A stretch of DNA of 64,000 bases from the NCBI GenBank assembly GCA_930367215.1, contig OV884059.1, positions 224,005,803 to 224,069,802 on the forward strand, read 5' to 3'. This DNA comes from Pollenia angustigena. Its lineage: Eukaryota; Arthropoda; Insecta; Diptera; Polleniidae. The position numbers and the translations under genes were made by a program. Shown here piece after piece: positions 34,690-46,080 of the stretch (position 1 is the first letter of the stretch; each line of letters opens with the position of its first letter). A model generated the notes under the pieces. That model did no database searches. It was not told where the DNA came from and saw nothing but the letters and a program-made list of their open reading frames with translations.

Positions 34690-35068
34690 TTTAGGGAGAT
34701 TGTTTCACATTTGGGTTCAAAACGAATGTCGACAAATTTTATGTCAACATCAATATGTATTAAAAGCTATTTTTGGGAGTTATATTTGTATGGGAGCTGA
34801 TTTAGATTGAGTAAAATAAGTTTGTACTTAATTTAACCTAAACATCAACATTATTTGATGGTTGATGGTCACAACGATTCTATTCCGGAAAGAAGCTGGT
34901 CTGGGGGCTATGTGAAATTATGGACCGGCTCTTACTGACAATCAAAATAAATGTACCAAAGTTCATTAAATTATCTCCAAAATTGCGGTTTACATTGACA
35001 GTCAACCAGCCGGACATCGTTAGTAAAGTTGGGTTTAGAACAGGGATTTCCATTTCTTTGCACAATTG
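34690..35068. repeat. Fragment of the GTCGGTCAAGCCCGAC element family
   Basis: Shares the GAAAGAAGCT..., CTATGTGAAATTATG and TGACAGTCAACCAGCCGGAC segments with copies at 39133, 50848 and 53580. A matching right end with CTCCACTATTGTGGTGTGGG lies at 36412-36440, so the element is broken by later insertions. Confidence 0.55.
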
Positions 35069-35262
35069 CAAGGCGAATTGACTAGAAGGTGAGGTCAACT
35101 CTACAACAACACTGCTTCTGTGGTCGGGTTGTCAAAAATATTGCTAGTAAAAAAAAAGGTTTGTTTACACAAAAAACTAGTTTGTATAAAAACTTTGACA
35201 AGTCGACCACCGAAAAAACACAACATGTTGACTTGACCCCACCTTCTAGTCAATTCGCCTTG
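35069..35262 (+). mobile_element. CAAGGCGAATTG MITE, duplication GCACAATT(G)
   Basis: 194-base full-length copy, ends CAAGGCGAATTGACTAGAAG and CTAGTCAATTCGCCTTG. GCACAATTG occurs on both sides. Confidence 0.85.
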
Positions 35263-35509
35263 GCACAATTGTATACACCACTACTAACACATATTTGTAT
35301 GCTCTTCAATTCAGTCGTCGATGTTCAGTTTTAAAATCAGCGACATTGAATTGGTAAAGAATTGCTACACATTTTTTATCAACACAAAAAAATTTTAATT
35401 TTGTACCTTTGTGTTATACAACTTATAAAATATATTACAAACATTTTATTTCGGCTGTAAATTAATGCATTCTCTCAATTTTTTTACTCTCTGGTACTCA
35501 CTACTACAC

Positions 35510-35733
35510 AAGGTATATTTACACAAGGTAAACTCGTTGGCCCATATGTTTGTCAGCTGATTACCCCTAGTTGGAACCTTAACGTCAAATTTCGTGTATA
35601 TGAGAAAAAATTTGTACATGTGTGCGTTAAATTGTTTTTGTTTTATATGAAGGCAATTTTGACAATTCGGTTCCTTTTATAGAGCAGCATGTATACACTC
35701 CCAAATGAGTCTACCTTGTGTAAATATACCTTG
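35510..35733. mobile_element. CAAGGTATA MITE, copy 2, duplication CTACTACA
   Basis: Almost identical to 3995-4219; flanked exactly by CTACTACA (35502-35509 and 35734-35741). Confidence 0.9.
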
Positions 35734-35741
35734 CTACTACA

Positions 35742-36888
35742 CAACCAAAAAAATTTTGGAAATCCCTGGTTTAGAACAGAGATCAGCAATGAGTAGTGAA
35801 AAAGTGAGTAGAGCTAAATCATGACTCATAAATTCTTGTACTTATACGCACTCATACTTATTCCAATGTGATTCAAACTCATATTCACTCAAAAGTTTCG
35901 TTTTATTCATCGTACTCATACTTACCACCATTTGTAGTGTTTGATTTAGAATCTACTCAAGTCAATGTGTATAGGCGAAGCAAAATGCGAGGCTGCCAGA
36001 TTTGTCCCCAAATTAGCAAAGTGACGATTTGGCAATTACAGTTTACTAAAGTAACATGTATGAAGTAGACGATTTTTCGGCAAATTTATCTGGCAGCCCT
36101 GATTATTAAGTTGTGTGTTGTCTCTGTTGTGTTAAAACGGTAAATGGATGAGCTAAATGATTTGAATCATTGTGAGTGTTATAAGTATTTTCTTGAAATT
36201 ATAAATCAAGCTGAGGTCATTTATAAGTATGCGTATAATGTCGACGTCGCACTCATAAATATTTCTCTTGTGAGTATGAGTGAATCAGAGTAGTTTCGTT
36301 TAAATGATTTCTACGCACTTATACTTACAATTGCATGAGTCAGTATGAGTAGCGAAAAAGCGATTCATTGCTGATCTCTGGTTTAGAACCCATATTATAA
36401 ATGTTATAAACATCTCCACTCTCCACTATTGTGGTGTGGGTATACAAATTATCGCACTTGATCAACAAGAGCTTATAATGTAACTCAAAATTTTTATATT
36501 TTTTACTTTTTGGATAAAATTGGTACGTAATATTCCTTTCTACCTGCTGTAAAAATATCGTGCTATTTTGATTACTTTTTGTTAATTTAATTTTTAATTA
36601 CATATTCAAAAAAAAAAAAAATAAAAGACGATAAAAATGTTAACGACAGAAGCTTTTTCTGCCGAAACTTGAGAACAGACGATATAAACTAAAATATTTT
36701 CTCATTAAAAAAAAAAAATCGTTACCTTTAGTGGTGAAAAAGCCAAGTTCAATAAACTTTAAAGGAGAAAGAAAAACTTCAATAAATTTAAAAACTGCAA
36801 ATGCAGTTTTGTTCAAGGACTCTAAATAATAATTATGTTAATTTTTCAAGTACCAAAAAATTGACCACTTTTAAGAAATATTCTAAAA
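35742..36888. other. Repeat-derived intergenic sequence
   Basis: An inverted pair, ACAGAGATCAGCAATGAG (35772) and ATTGCTGATCTCTGG (36366), bounds a ~600-base TIR-like element containing AGTATGAGT-rich words. No gene was recognised. Confidence 0.5.
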
Positions 36889-38843
36889 CAAGTAAGAGTG
36901 CTATATTCCGCTGTGCCGAATCTTATATACCCTTCACCATTGTGCGAGTAGAATAGAGAGCAACTAAATAATTTTTACATATACATATACATACATATTT
37001 ACAATACTTACAACCAGGGACCGAAAATAACAGTTATATTGGAATTTTAAAACAAAAAAAGCATATAGAATTAAATGTCGAAAAACTGATTCAAGTATAC
37101 CATATTGTTCGTCATGCACTTGTCAATGATAAAATATATTGATTTTTATAATTTTGATTTTTATATTTTATATCAAACTTAACAGTTATTTTTTGATTTT
37201 TATTTTTTTGAACAAAAATAACTGTTATTTTTTGATTTTTATTTTTTTGATCAAAAATAACAGTTATTTTTTGATTTTTATTTTTTTGAACAAAAATAAC
37301 AGTTATTTTTTGATTTTTATTTTTTCGAGCAAAAATAAAAGTTATTCTCTAAATAAATGTACGTGATTTAATAATTTAGTTGACTTTAAATTTTTATTTT
37401 AGTGTGTAATTATCATTGGAATTCCTTATGCACATTAAAATAATTATTAAAGTCACCTAAATTATTAAAACACGTAAATTTATTTCGAGAATAACTTTTA
37501 TTTTTGCTCGAAAAAATAAAAATCAAATAATAACTGTTATTTTTGTTCAAAAAAATAAAAATCAAAAAATAACTGTTATTTTTGATCGAAAAAATCAAAA
37601 TAAAAAAATAACAGTTATTTTTGTTCAAAAAAATCAAAAAATAACTGTTATTTTTGCTCAAAAAAATAAAAATCAAAAAATAACAGTTATCATCTGACTT
37701 TTATGAAAAAAGGCATAACTGTTACGGTCCCTGCTTACAACTTCATTATAAATGAAATTTAAAAAGCGATAACTGGTAAATATTTTTTATTATGAAATAA
37801 AAAAGAAGGGTGATAACGAAATCATATTGGGCATTATGCTAGTATATGTAAACAAATACGAAGGGGGGGTGAGGGGATAGGAAGAAGAGACGACAACCGG
37901 ATTTGAACTTCGCTTTGCATAAGGACCCAGAATATATATACTTTATAGGGTGTAGGACCTTCGGTGAAGGGTATAAAAACAATGTTAATTATAAAAAAAG
38001 AGTAATTTTTGGGATTTCAGTATTTGGGTCATAACTCTGCTATTTCTTAACCGATTTGACAGATTTATATACCGACGTGTTAAAGAAGAAATTTGCCAGT
38101 TATTTTGGCTATAAAACGTGGACTCGGGAAGATCTATGGTTCCTGAAAATGGGTATTTTTCAAAAAAAAATTAATATTTTGGTCATAACTTTTTCGTATC
38201 TGAACCGATTTTCCCGAGTTTTTCAGAAAATATTTTCTATTAAAAATTTCCGATCTTCTGATATATAAGGCGTAACCATAGGTCATATTACAGTCAAAAA
38301 ATTCAGGTTTTTATACAATTTTTAATACTTTTTGTATGAGAGGTACCACGCCTACTTCTCCAATCCCGCCCACATTTTGTAGGATGGTGTATATTTATAA
38401 CCTAAATGTTTGTACCTAATTTTAGAGCTTTGGCTCTTGCCGTTCTCCAGATATACAGAAAAAAGTTATACAAATACAACAACCACAAGGGATTTTTTGG
38501 AAAAATTAGAGGCAGTCGTGGTTTTTTGGTCATATCTCAGCCACTGTTGGACCGATCTGGCTGAATTTCAATAGCAAGAAATGGTGGACTATATGTGACA
38601 TAAATGTAAAACAACGTAGCCGCTATCATGTCTGGAGTCTCCGGAAAACACATATCAAACGTAAGACGGACAGACGGACGGACGGCTGGACAGACGGACG
38701 GATATCGTTAAATCAACTTATCTCCTCATAAGGACCCAGAATATATATACTTTATAGGGTCTAAGATCAATATTGTAGAAATTACAAACGGAATGACAAA
38801 CTTATATTTACCCTTTTCCACCTGTTGTGAAGGGTATAAAAAT
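36889..38843. mobile_element. ATTC(G/C)GC-hairpin element cluster
   Basis: Begins AACAAGTAAGAGTGCTATATT with the hairpin region and ATACCCTTCACC, and ends TGTGAAGGGTATAAAA at ~38840. An internal GTGAAGGGTATAAAA at 37967 shows two copies are stacked. A GGACAGACGGACGGACGG tract is near 38668-38700. The hAT element at 37015-37733 is inserted in it. Confidence 0.6.
37015..37733. mobile_element. Palindromic hAT-like element, duplication CTTACAAC
   Basis: Starts CAGGGACCGAAAATAACAGT and ends ACTGTTACGGTCCCTG; flanked exactly by CTTACAAC (37007-37014 and 37734-37741). Each arm carries several ~60-base units built on AAAATAACAGTTATTTTTTG, so the two halves form one large hairpin. The FLIFIFLNKNN-type peptides read in both directions are translation of the repeat, not genes. 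Confidence 0.88.
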
Positions 38844-39132
38844 TGCTCATAATTATTATGTATAATGAAAATAAATACTTGTTAAACATAACTATTATAT
38901 CCAATTAATATATTTTTACAATGGCTCATAACTATTATGATCGATAAATATTTATTTCTCTTACAGATAACTATTACTAAAGATTTTTATTGTTTTTATT
39001 TACAACAATTATTATTTTGAATATTTTCTTGATATAAATTGTTTTAGTTTTGCAGATTATGCATGTGCATATATACATACACATTAAAATTAGTTATAAC
39101 TGTTATGTTATTTCTTATTCATAACTATTAAA

Positions 39133-39832
39133 AACAAGTAAGAAAGTATTGTCGGTCAAGCCCGACCATATGATACCCTACACCACAGTATTTAAAAACA
39201 CATCATGCTTATGTGTCCATGTAAATATGGATTTATCTATGTTTATAAACTTCATGAAAATCGGTTTGAAAGTTTGTGAGAGGCAGAAATTGCCCCCTGC
39301 CTCCCCTTGTGGTCCTTTTTTTTTTTTAAAACTGTATAGCTAATGTGTCCGTATAGATATGGATCTATCTATGTTTTAAATTTCATTAAAATCGGTTTGA
39401 GAGGCAGAAATTGCCCCTATCTCCCCTCGTGGTCCGATTTTTTTTAAAAATTTATAAATTTTGTGTCCATATAGATATGGTTCTATCTATGTTTTAAATT
39501 TCATTAAAATCGGTTTGATAGTTTCTGAGAGGAAGATATTTCCCCTTATCTTTCCTCGTGGTCCTACGATTCAATAGGCTTGGTCCTTGTGCCAATAAGA
39601 ACCTATGACCCAAATTTTATCAAATTATGTATCTCCAAAATTGCGACCTGTACTTTGCGCACAAGGTTACATGGACAGCCAGCCAGCCGGACGGACATCA
39701 TTATTTCGACTCAGGAAGTGATTCTGAGTAGATCGGTATACTTTAAGGTTGGTCTAGGACCACTATTTTAAGGCGTTACACACATCAGCACAAATGCATA
39801 ATACCCTCTCCACTATTGTGGTGTGGGCATAA
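39133..39832 (+). mobile_element. GTCGGTCAAGCCCGAC element
   Basis: Left end AACAAGTAAGAAAGTATTGT, a GTCGG...CCGAC hairpin and ATACCCTACACCA; right end CCACTATTGTGGTGTGGGCAT. Inside are three ~110-base units with TTTCATTAAAATCGGTTTGA and a GCCAGCCAGCCGGACGGAC tract. It resembles the ATTCGGC family in architecture but not in sequence. Related copies lie at 34690, 50848 and 53580. Confidence 0.65.
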
Positions 39833-40198
39833 TAATAAGTAATATAGTTATAGTTATGTTTGAGAAATACTTTTATTTGATACCCATAATAGTTATCATA
39901 AATTTTTAAAAATAAAAATTTGAAATAATAATTATTCTTAATAAATAAAATATAAATGTATGCGTAATAATTATTCGCAATTTGTAACGAATAAAAGTTA
40001 TAACTATTAAGTCCTTGGTTTTGTTTTATTTTGTTAAATCTTATTTTACTTAGTTAAAAGTTTACACCCAACAATTGTTAACACTTAAGTGTTAAATTTT
40101 GTTACAAAAATGCATATTTAAAGAGGTGGCAAGTCCTCCATTTTCTTTAACATTATTGGACTTTGGGACGATTCTATTCTGACGGGTGCAACATTTAC

Positions 40199-40312
40199 GG
40201 CCATTTTCACCAAGTTCGGTTAAAACAAACTTTCAATTAAAGTTCCGGTTACCAATATGTTTTGACAGCTATAACCGATAGTTAATTATAACCGAACTTG
40301 GTGAAAATGGCC
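40199..40312. mobile_element. GGCCATTTTCACC hairpin MITE
   Basis: GGCCATTTTCACCAAGTTCG at the left and its exact reverse complement CGAACTTGGTGAAAATGGCC at the right, extending to ~24 bases. A diverged copy follows Nse4 at 10364. Confidence 0.85.
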
Positions 40313-40693
40313 GCTAGACGCTTTAAACGTCTTTAACTAATAGAAAGAAACACATTTGCAATTAAGTTATTTCTAGAAGGGGTTATCTATTTACAAGAAT
40401 TTATATAAAACGATCAAATAGCCACGAGAGAGCTTTAAAGTGCATGACGAGTGCAACCAAATTGGCCCACTTTCATTAGATCATACCACAAAACTCTGTT
40501 AATTTTTTAACATTTATTGTATTATTCTTTTTTATTGTGAAAGATGAGATATCAGACGATGATTATCAAATCAAACATCGTAGAGAAATATACTCCAATA
40601 ATAAGAAATTTGCTCTTTAAGCCATAACGGGTGCAACATGCATGGAATTTTCTGTTCGCGCCAAATCTATGAATCTTAATGCTTCGAAGTGCA

Positions 40694-40918
40694 CAAGGCG
40701 AATTCATCCCAGGTAATCTCGGTACTACAACAAGTACAACTCGTACAAAAACCACAAGCAATTTGTTTTTGTAAAATCATTGTACAATGTCAAAAACAGA
40801 AATAAAACAAAACAGAAACAAAGATAATAAAAGAAAATAAACAAAATTTTGACATCCAACAGTGATTTTAGCTAATATCAGCAGGGCTTTTAAGACCACC
40901 TGTAATAAATTCGCCTTG
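40694..40918 (+). mobile_element. CAAGGCGAATTC MITE, duplication GAAGTGCA
   Basis: 225 bases, ends CAAGGCGAATTCATCCCAGG and TGTAATAAATTCGCCTTG; flanked exactly by GAAGTGCA (40686-40693 and 40919-40926). Same subfamily as the element in Vps4 intron 3 at 12117. Confidence 0.9.
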
Positions 40919-41011
40919 GAAGTGCACAATAAATTTATATTTAAGCTTACATACGTTTAAAAAAATTATATTAAGTGTCAAATAGTGTGATTTGAAAATT
41001 GATGTTAAAAC

Positions 41012-41462
41012 ATGTCTAGAATAGAATCGCCCTTTGCACTTTCACGTACAATTGAAAAGCAACAAATAAAACCTGAAAATTATGGATTTTTGTTTACTCT
41101 AAAAAAAGTGAAATTAGCTCCTTTGCAACTGAAGGTAACGATATGTACATTCAAGATATTTGTACATACATAATACTGAGCTACCTAAATAAGAGCGGAA
41201 GCGTTTTTTGTATGTCAAAACTTCTCATTTCCATACAATTTATACGAAACAAACCATTAGAATGCGAATTAGAAACCACCCGGCTGATAAATCTTATTTG
41301 ACAGATCGCTATGTCGGTTTGTTTTATTGAAATCGTATTTAAATAAAATTTTCATGTTTAAAAGAACGCTTGCCGCTTTTGTTTAGGTTGTTTAGGTTTT
41401 GTAAATCCACTTTTAAAAAAGTTTTTGAAACATTTTTATAATAGGCTTTGAAGAAACAATAA
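41012..41462 (+). CDS. Possible small two-exon gene, unknown function (46 aa)
   Basis: Exon 1 (41012-41134) opens with ATG and encodes 41 residues starting MSRIESPFALSRTIEKQQ, ending before a good GTAACG donor in phase 0. The acceptor TTTTATAATAG at 41434-41444 would add 18 bases, GCT to TAA, giving a basic C-terminus KALKKQ. The protein has no signal or membrane span. I do not recognise it. Its intron would contain the MITE at 41175-41395. The stop is 106 bases before the aminopeptidase ATG. Alternatives: a 5' exon of the aminopeptidase transcript, or chance. The composition looks coding rather than random AT-rich sequence, but the model rests on splice logic only. Confidence 0.4.
41175..41395. 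mobile_element. CTGAGCTACCTAAA MITE, diverged copy
   Basis: Matches 31420-31603 over GAGCTACCTAAATAAGAGCG, TGTCAAAACTTCTCATTT and AACGCTTGCCGCTTTTG; its last ~12 terminal bases are altered. It carries an extra ~40 bases in the middle. Confidence 0.7.
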
Positions 41463-41568
41463 TAGCAGTCAAAATTTTATTTCAATTTTACAAAAAATTT
41501 TTTAAGATTATAATATATTTTAATAGGAAGATTTAACAAAAAAAAATATATTACATCCAAATAAAAGA

Positions 41569-44475
41569 ATGTTTGCCTTACATTTTGCAAAATCATACCC
41601 GAAATCCTTTAGAATATTAAAAAAAATTAATAAATTTTCAAACTTACGACACTATGCAACAACCGAGGATCCGCGAGTAACGGTATGAAAAATGGTTGCA
41701 AATATTTTTGGTTCGAAAAAAATTAACTTTTGTTTAAATTACAGAAAGGACTTGTTATTGGCATATACCAGAAGGAAGGTGACAAAGATCCAAAATTAAC
41801 TTCGAGTGGTGAAAAATTTGATGATCGCGTTCAAGGCAAATTATCAGAATTAGTTAAGGAGTAAGTGTTAGTTTGGTATAGATAAAAAAAGGAATATTGC
41901 GAATAAAATTAATTAAAACAGATGCAATATCACTGGTCAATTGGGAAGAGGCAAAGTTTTTAATAATATCGATCAAGAATATCGATCAGTTGCAGTAATT
42001 GGTTTGGGTCGTGAAGGTGCTGGCTTCAATGAATTAGAAATGATAGATGAAGGAATGGTATGTAATTTTTTGTGTTGACTATTTCAAGTTTAAAAAAAAT
42101 ATATGCTGATGTAAAATATGAATTAACACAACCATGGTAATCATCAAAGTAATTATTTTTAATATAAACGGGTGTGTTCTAGAATTCGGATCCAGTCGAA
42201 AGTGGATTACTTCAGCATTTTTTGGTGTTCTTCATTTCACATCCACATGTTTTTAATTTGTTTTCAATTAGAGGAGTAAAAGGTTGGCGAAAGTAAAACG
42301 AATCGACATATGTATTTAACAAAAATTTTTTTTCGCGAATTTTAGCCATGTTCGCGATAAAAAGCGATTTGTTCCAGTAAGTTGTCTTGTAAGCTTTAAA
42401 GATTTATAATAAATAGTAGACTTTGCTATTATGCCGTTATTAGCAAATTTTTTGCGAATTTACGTTAAATTAGCAATTTTTACCAAATTTATGCCATTCC
42501 TATAGTTTTAGGAACTTTTGATCAATTGTATGGCTTCTTTGAAATACCAAGAATATTCAAGAATTTTTGCAAGTTTTTTTTTGTTACTTTCCGACATTTT
42601 GTTTTTTTAACCCATTTGGCGATTTCAAATAAATTTCAGTGTTTGTTTAAAAGTTTGCGATAAAAGCGATTTTTTCTACGATTCTTTACAGCTTTCACGA
42701 TTTTAAATAAATATTAGACTTTGCTATCATGCTGCGGTTAGCAAATAAGCGATATTTAGTTCAACTAAGGTTTTTTCGAAAAAAAAACTTCGAATACAAA
42801 AATATTCAGAAAAAAAAGAAACTTAAAAAAATTAAAAGAACGTAAAACTTCAAATGTTTTGGTATAAAATTTCTGATATAGTGATTTTGATTTATCGGAA
42901 TTAGTAGATTAATTTTCTTTTGTTTAAATAATAAAACTTATGTTTTTTTTTTTCATTTGAACTTTCGGCTCTCACATTATCTTTGTTATCTTGTTCTTAG
43001 GAAAATGCTCGTGTTGCTTCCGGCGTTGGAGCACGCACATTACAAATGCAAGGTTGTTCAGAAGTTTTCGTAGATTCTATGGAATATCCAGAACAAGCTG
43101 CTGAAGGCAGTGCATTGGCTATATGGCGTTATAATGATAATAAACAAAAAAAGAATCGTACTTTGGTGCCAAAATTGGAATTGTACGATTCTCCAGACGT
43201 AGATGCATGGACCCGAGGGCTTTTCAAAGCAGAAGCTCAAAATTTGGCTCGACGTTTAAGTGATGCGCCAGCAAATCAAATGACACCCACAACATTTGCT
43301 CAAGCCACAGTTGATGCTTTGTGCCCATGTGGTGTAACTGTTGAAATACGTACAATGGAGTGGATAGAGCAGCAGCATTTAAATTCATTTTTGACCATAG
43401 CCAAGGGCTCGTGTGAGCCACCAGTTTTATTGGAAATAAGCTATTGTGGTACGGCGCCAGAGGATAAACCTATATTACTGTTAGGAAAAGGCATGACCTT
43501 TAATAGGTAAATGTAGTGATTTCTTATTATTATAAATTAAAGTTTAAATATTTAAAATATTTTTGATTGTTAGTGGTGGCATATGTTTGCGCCCCAGTAA
43601 ACATATGGACGAATATCGTGGCGCTATGGCTGGTGCAGCAGTATGTGTAGCAGCCATAAGAGCAGCTGCTGCACTTTCGCTGCCGATCAACATTTCAGCC
43701 GTTATTCCTTTATGTGAAAATATGCCCTCAGGCATGGCTTGTAAGCCTGGCGATGTTGTTACTTTATTAAATGGCCGAACATTAGCCATAAGAGTAAGTT
43801 TTTCTTAATTCTGGAGATTTTTTTTCCTAATTAATGTTATTTTGTTAGGATACTGATAAGGCTGGTGTCGTTGTAATGGCAGATCCTTTACTGTATGCCC
43901 AAACAACCTACAAACCTCGTTTAGTAGTTGACATCGCCACCTTGGGCAATGGGGTTGTAAAAGGTTTAGGAGGTGGTGCAACAGGCATTTTTTCGAACTC
44001 TCATTATATCTGGAAGCAATTCCAAAAAGCTGGTTCTCTTACTGGCGATCGCATGTGGCGCTTTCCTTTATGGAGCTATTATAAAAAACTAGTTACAAGT
44101 AGGCTTATATTTAGTAATATTAATAGGGAAAACAATTATTTTCTATGACTTTACTTTATATTTTTAAAGATAATATAAGTTTTGACCTTAGTAACAATGG
44201 TGTTGGTCCGGCATCAAGTTGTTTGGGAGCTGCTATTTTACATGTAAGCCGTATATTTAGTAGTGTTATCGTTGTTTCTATCTTTATAACCTGTTTTATT
44301 GCAGGAATTTGTACCCTGCGTTGACTGGGCTCACTTGGACATACGAGGCGTTGGTATGTTAACACGTTTCGGCACTATTCCATATTTATTACAAGATCGC
44401 ATGACTGGCCGTCCAACAAGAACTTTAATACAATTTCTATACCAAATGGCTTGTCCGGATGCCCAGGCTAAATAG
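41569..44475 (+). CDS. M17 leucyl aminopeptidase-like protein, predicted inactive (sperm-Lap type)
   Basis: Exons 41569-41682, 41745-41860, 41922-42057, 43001-43506, 43574-43793, 43849-44098, 44170-44243, 44305-44475 join in phase to 528 residues, typical of fly S-Lap/cytosol aminopeptidases. The first ~30 residues are basic and amphipathic (MFALHFAKSYPKSFRILKKI), like a mitochondrial presequence. The M17 fold is clear from GKGMTFNSGG through the C-terminus. Aligned without gaps to the bovine lens enzyme as I recall its numbering: Lys250 is kept (285), Asp255 is Asn290, Lys262 is Arg297, Asp273 is Ala308, Asp332 is kept (367), Glu334 is Ala369 and Arg336 is Val371. Most metal ligands are lost, so peptidase activity is unlikely. 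Drosophila S-Laps, abundant in sperm mitochondrial derivatives, show similar losses. AATAAA follows the stop at 44522. Intron 3 (42058-43000) holds two diverged copies of a GCGATAAAAGCGATTT segment. Confidence 0.92.
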
Positions 44476-44898
44476 TAAAAAAATTCTTAATCGAATATTT
44501 AAAAATTAACTTGTATTGGTGCAATAAAAAATTCTGGTTTAGTGTTGGGTTTTGTGTCGTTTGTTGAAGTTTTGTGGTTTAAACAAAATTGTTATTAGTT
44601 TAATTAATTATAAATATAAAATTTTTTATAAAAATTTAAAGACGTTTTTTCTAATTGTTTTATTTAAAAAAAATTGCAATATACAATGTAAAAGTGAATT
44701 TCATAAAAATATCATCTAAAGACAAAACAACGTACATATCATCACTTTCTAAAAGTTTTCAGAATAAAAACTTTATAAAATGGAAACTACAGGGTGCGTT
44801 ACAAAACGTGTTTCTTGCCGACAACAACAAAGTCTCTACCAAATCGTTTTCAGTATCTTTAAAAATTGATTTCTTATACGTTTTCCTCTGTTTTCCTG

Positions 44899-45293
44899 TA
44901 TATCGTTAGCTAAAATGCAAAAAGGCGTAACTAACAAAAATATAATTTTACAGGAGAAATAAAAAAACTTTGTTAAACGAAAATTTTAAACATGTCAGAA
45001 AAACATGCTTTGATAAGTCGTCCATGAAATTCTTCAAACAATTTTTAAAGAAAACCATTTCATTGCACTTCGTGATAATACAAATGTGCAATTACGTCGT
45101 TTTCCATTTATTAAATAAGCAAATTTGTAGAGTTACGTTCCGTTGTTTTTTGTTAATAAAAGCGTAATTTTTGGTTGCAGAAGTGTAAAATTTTGTCAAG
45201 ACATGAAGTTTAATGGCATTCATAATAATCAATCAAAAACTCGATTTTTAATTTTTGTCAGTTACGCCCTTTGGCATTTTAGGTAACGATATA
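44899..45293 (+). mobile_element. ATATCGTTAGCTAAAATGC MITE, copy 1
   Basis: Starts TATATCGTTAGCTAAAATGC and ends with AGTTACGCCCTTTGGCATTTTAGGTAACGATAT. About 395 bases, non-coding. An inverted copy follows after 20 bases. The segment ACATGAAGTTTAATGGCATTC matches that copy. Confidence 0.7.
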
Positions 45294-45312
45294 TTCTTTT
45301 AAATTCTTTATT

Positions 45313-45706
45313 ATATATCGTTAGATAAAATGCAAAAAGGCGTAACTTACAAAAAATAAAAAATCGTGTTTTTGATTGATTATTATGAATGCCATTAAAC
45401 TACATGTCTTGACAAAATTTTACACTTCTCCAATAAAAATATACGCTTTTATTAACAAAAAACAAAGCAACGTAACTACAAGTGTGTTCATTTGATGAAT
45501 TCAAAACCTCGTAATTACACATTTTTTTCTTACAAAATATAATGAAATTGTTTTCTTTGAAAATTGTTTGAAGTATACAATGAACGACTTATCTATGCAT
45601 GTTTTTTCTGACATGATAATAGTTTTTATTTTACAAAGTTTTTTGCTTCTCCTGTAAAATTATATTTTTGTAAGCTAAGCCTTTTTGCATATTAGCTTAA
45701 GATATG
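45313..45706 (-). mobile_element. ATATCGTTAGATAAAATGC MITE, copy 2, inverted
   Basis: Inverse-orientation copy of the preceding element; shared marks are GTAAAATTTTGTCAAGACAT and its complement. Together they make a ~800-base inverted repeat with a ~20-base spacer. Related ends occur near 49045 and 50316-50337. Confidence 0.7.
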
Positions 45707-46080
45707 TTAACTGAACTGTGTTTTGAGCAAAAACTTAAGACTTTACTTCAGAAATGGATTTTAAGAACGATCGAAATTTATCTCACCTGCTAAAAACGTT
45801 AGTTATGAAAACAATCGTTTTTCATTTTACCTGTCTCAAATTGCACCAAAAAAGTTATCATATGCGTACAGCTCTATGATACATTTTTGACTTCGACTGC
45901 AAAGTATTATATAAAAAACCTATTTTTTTTTAAAAATACATTTAATGCCATGTGGTTTACGTGATTTTAAATTTTTATTTCCTAAATCAAAATAACAGTT
46001 TATCAATCTCAGTATGTATGAAAAATAAAATTTTAAAAAAATATTTTTTGTTTTGCCAGGTTCAAAATTGGAAGTAGGAC

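Noticed and set aside
37139..37676. FLIFIFLNKNN repeat proteins on both strands
   Set aside because: Translation of the palindromic 60-bp repeat units of the hAT-like element.
38056..38268. 70-codon frame, possible exon
   Set aside because: Part of the repeated HVITFS/TVLTDL-like diverged units in the hairpin-element cluster; no splice sites or homologue.
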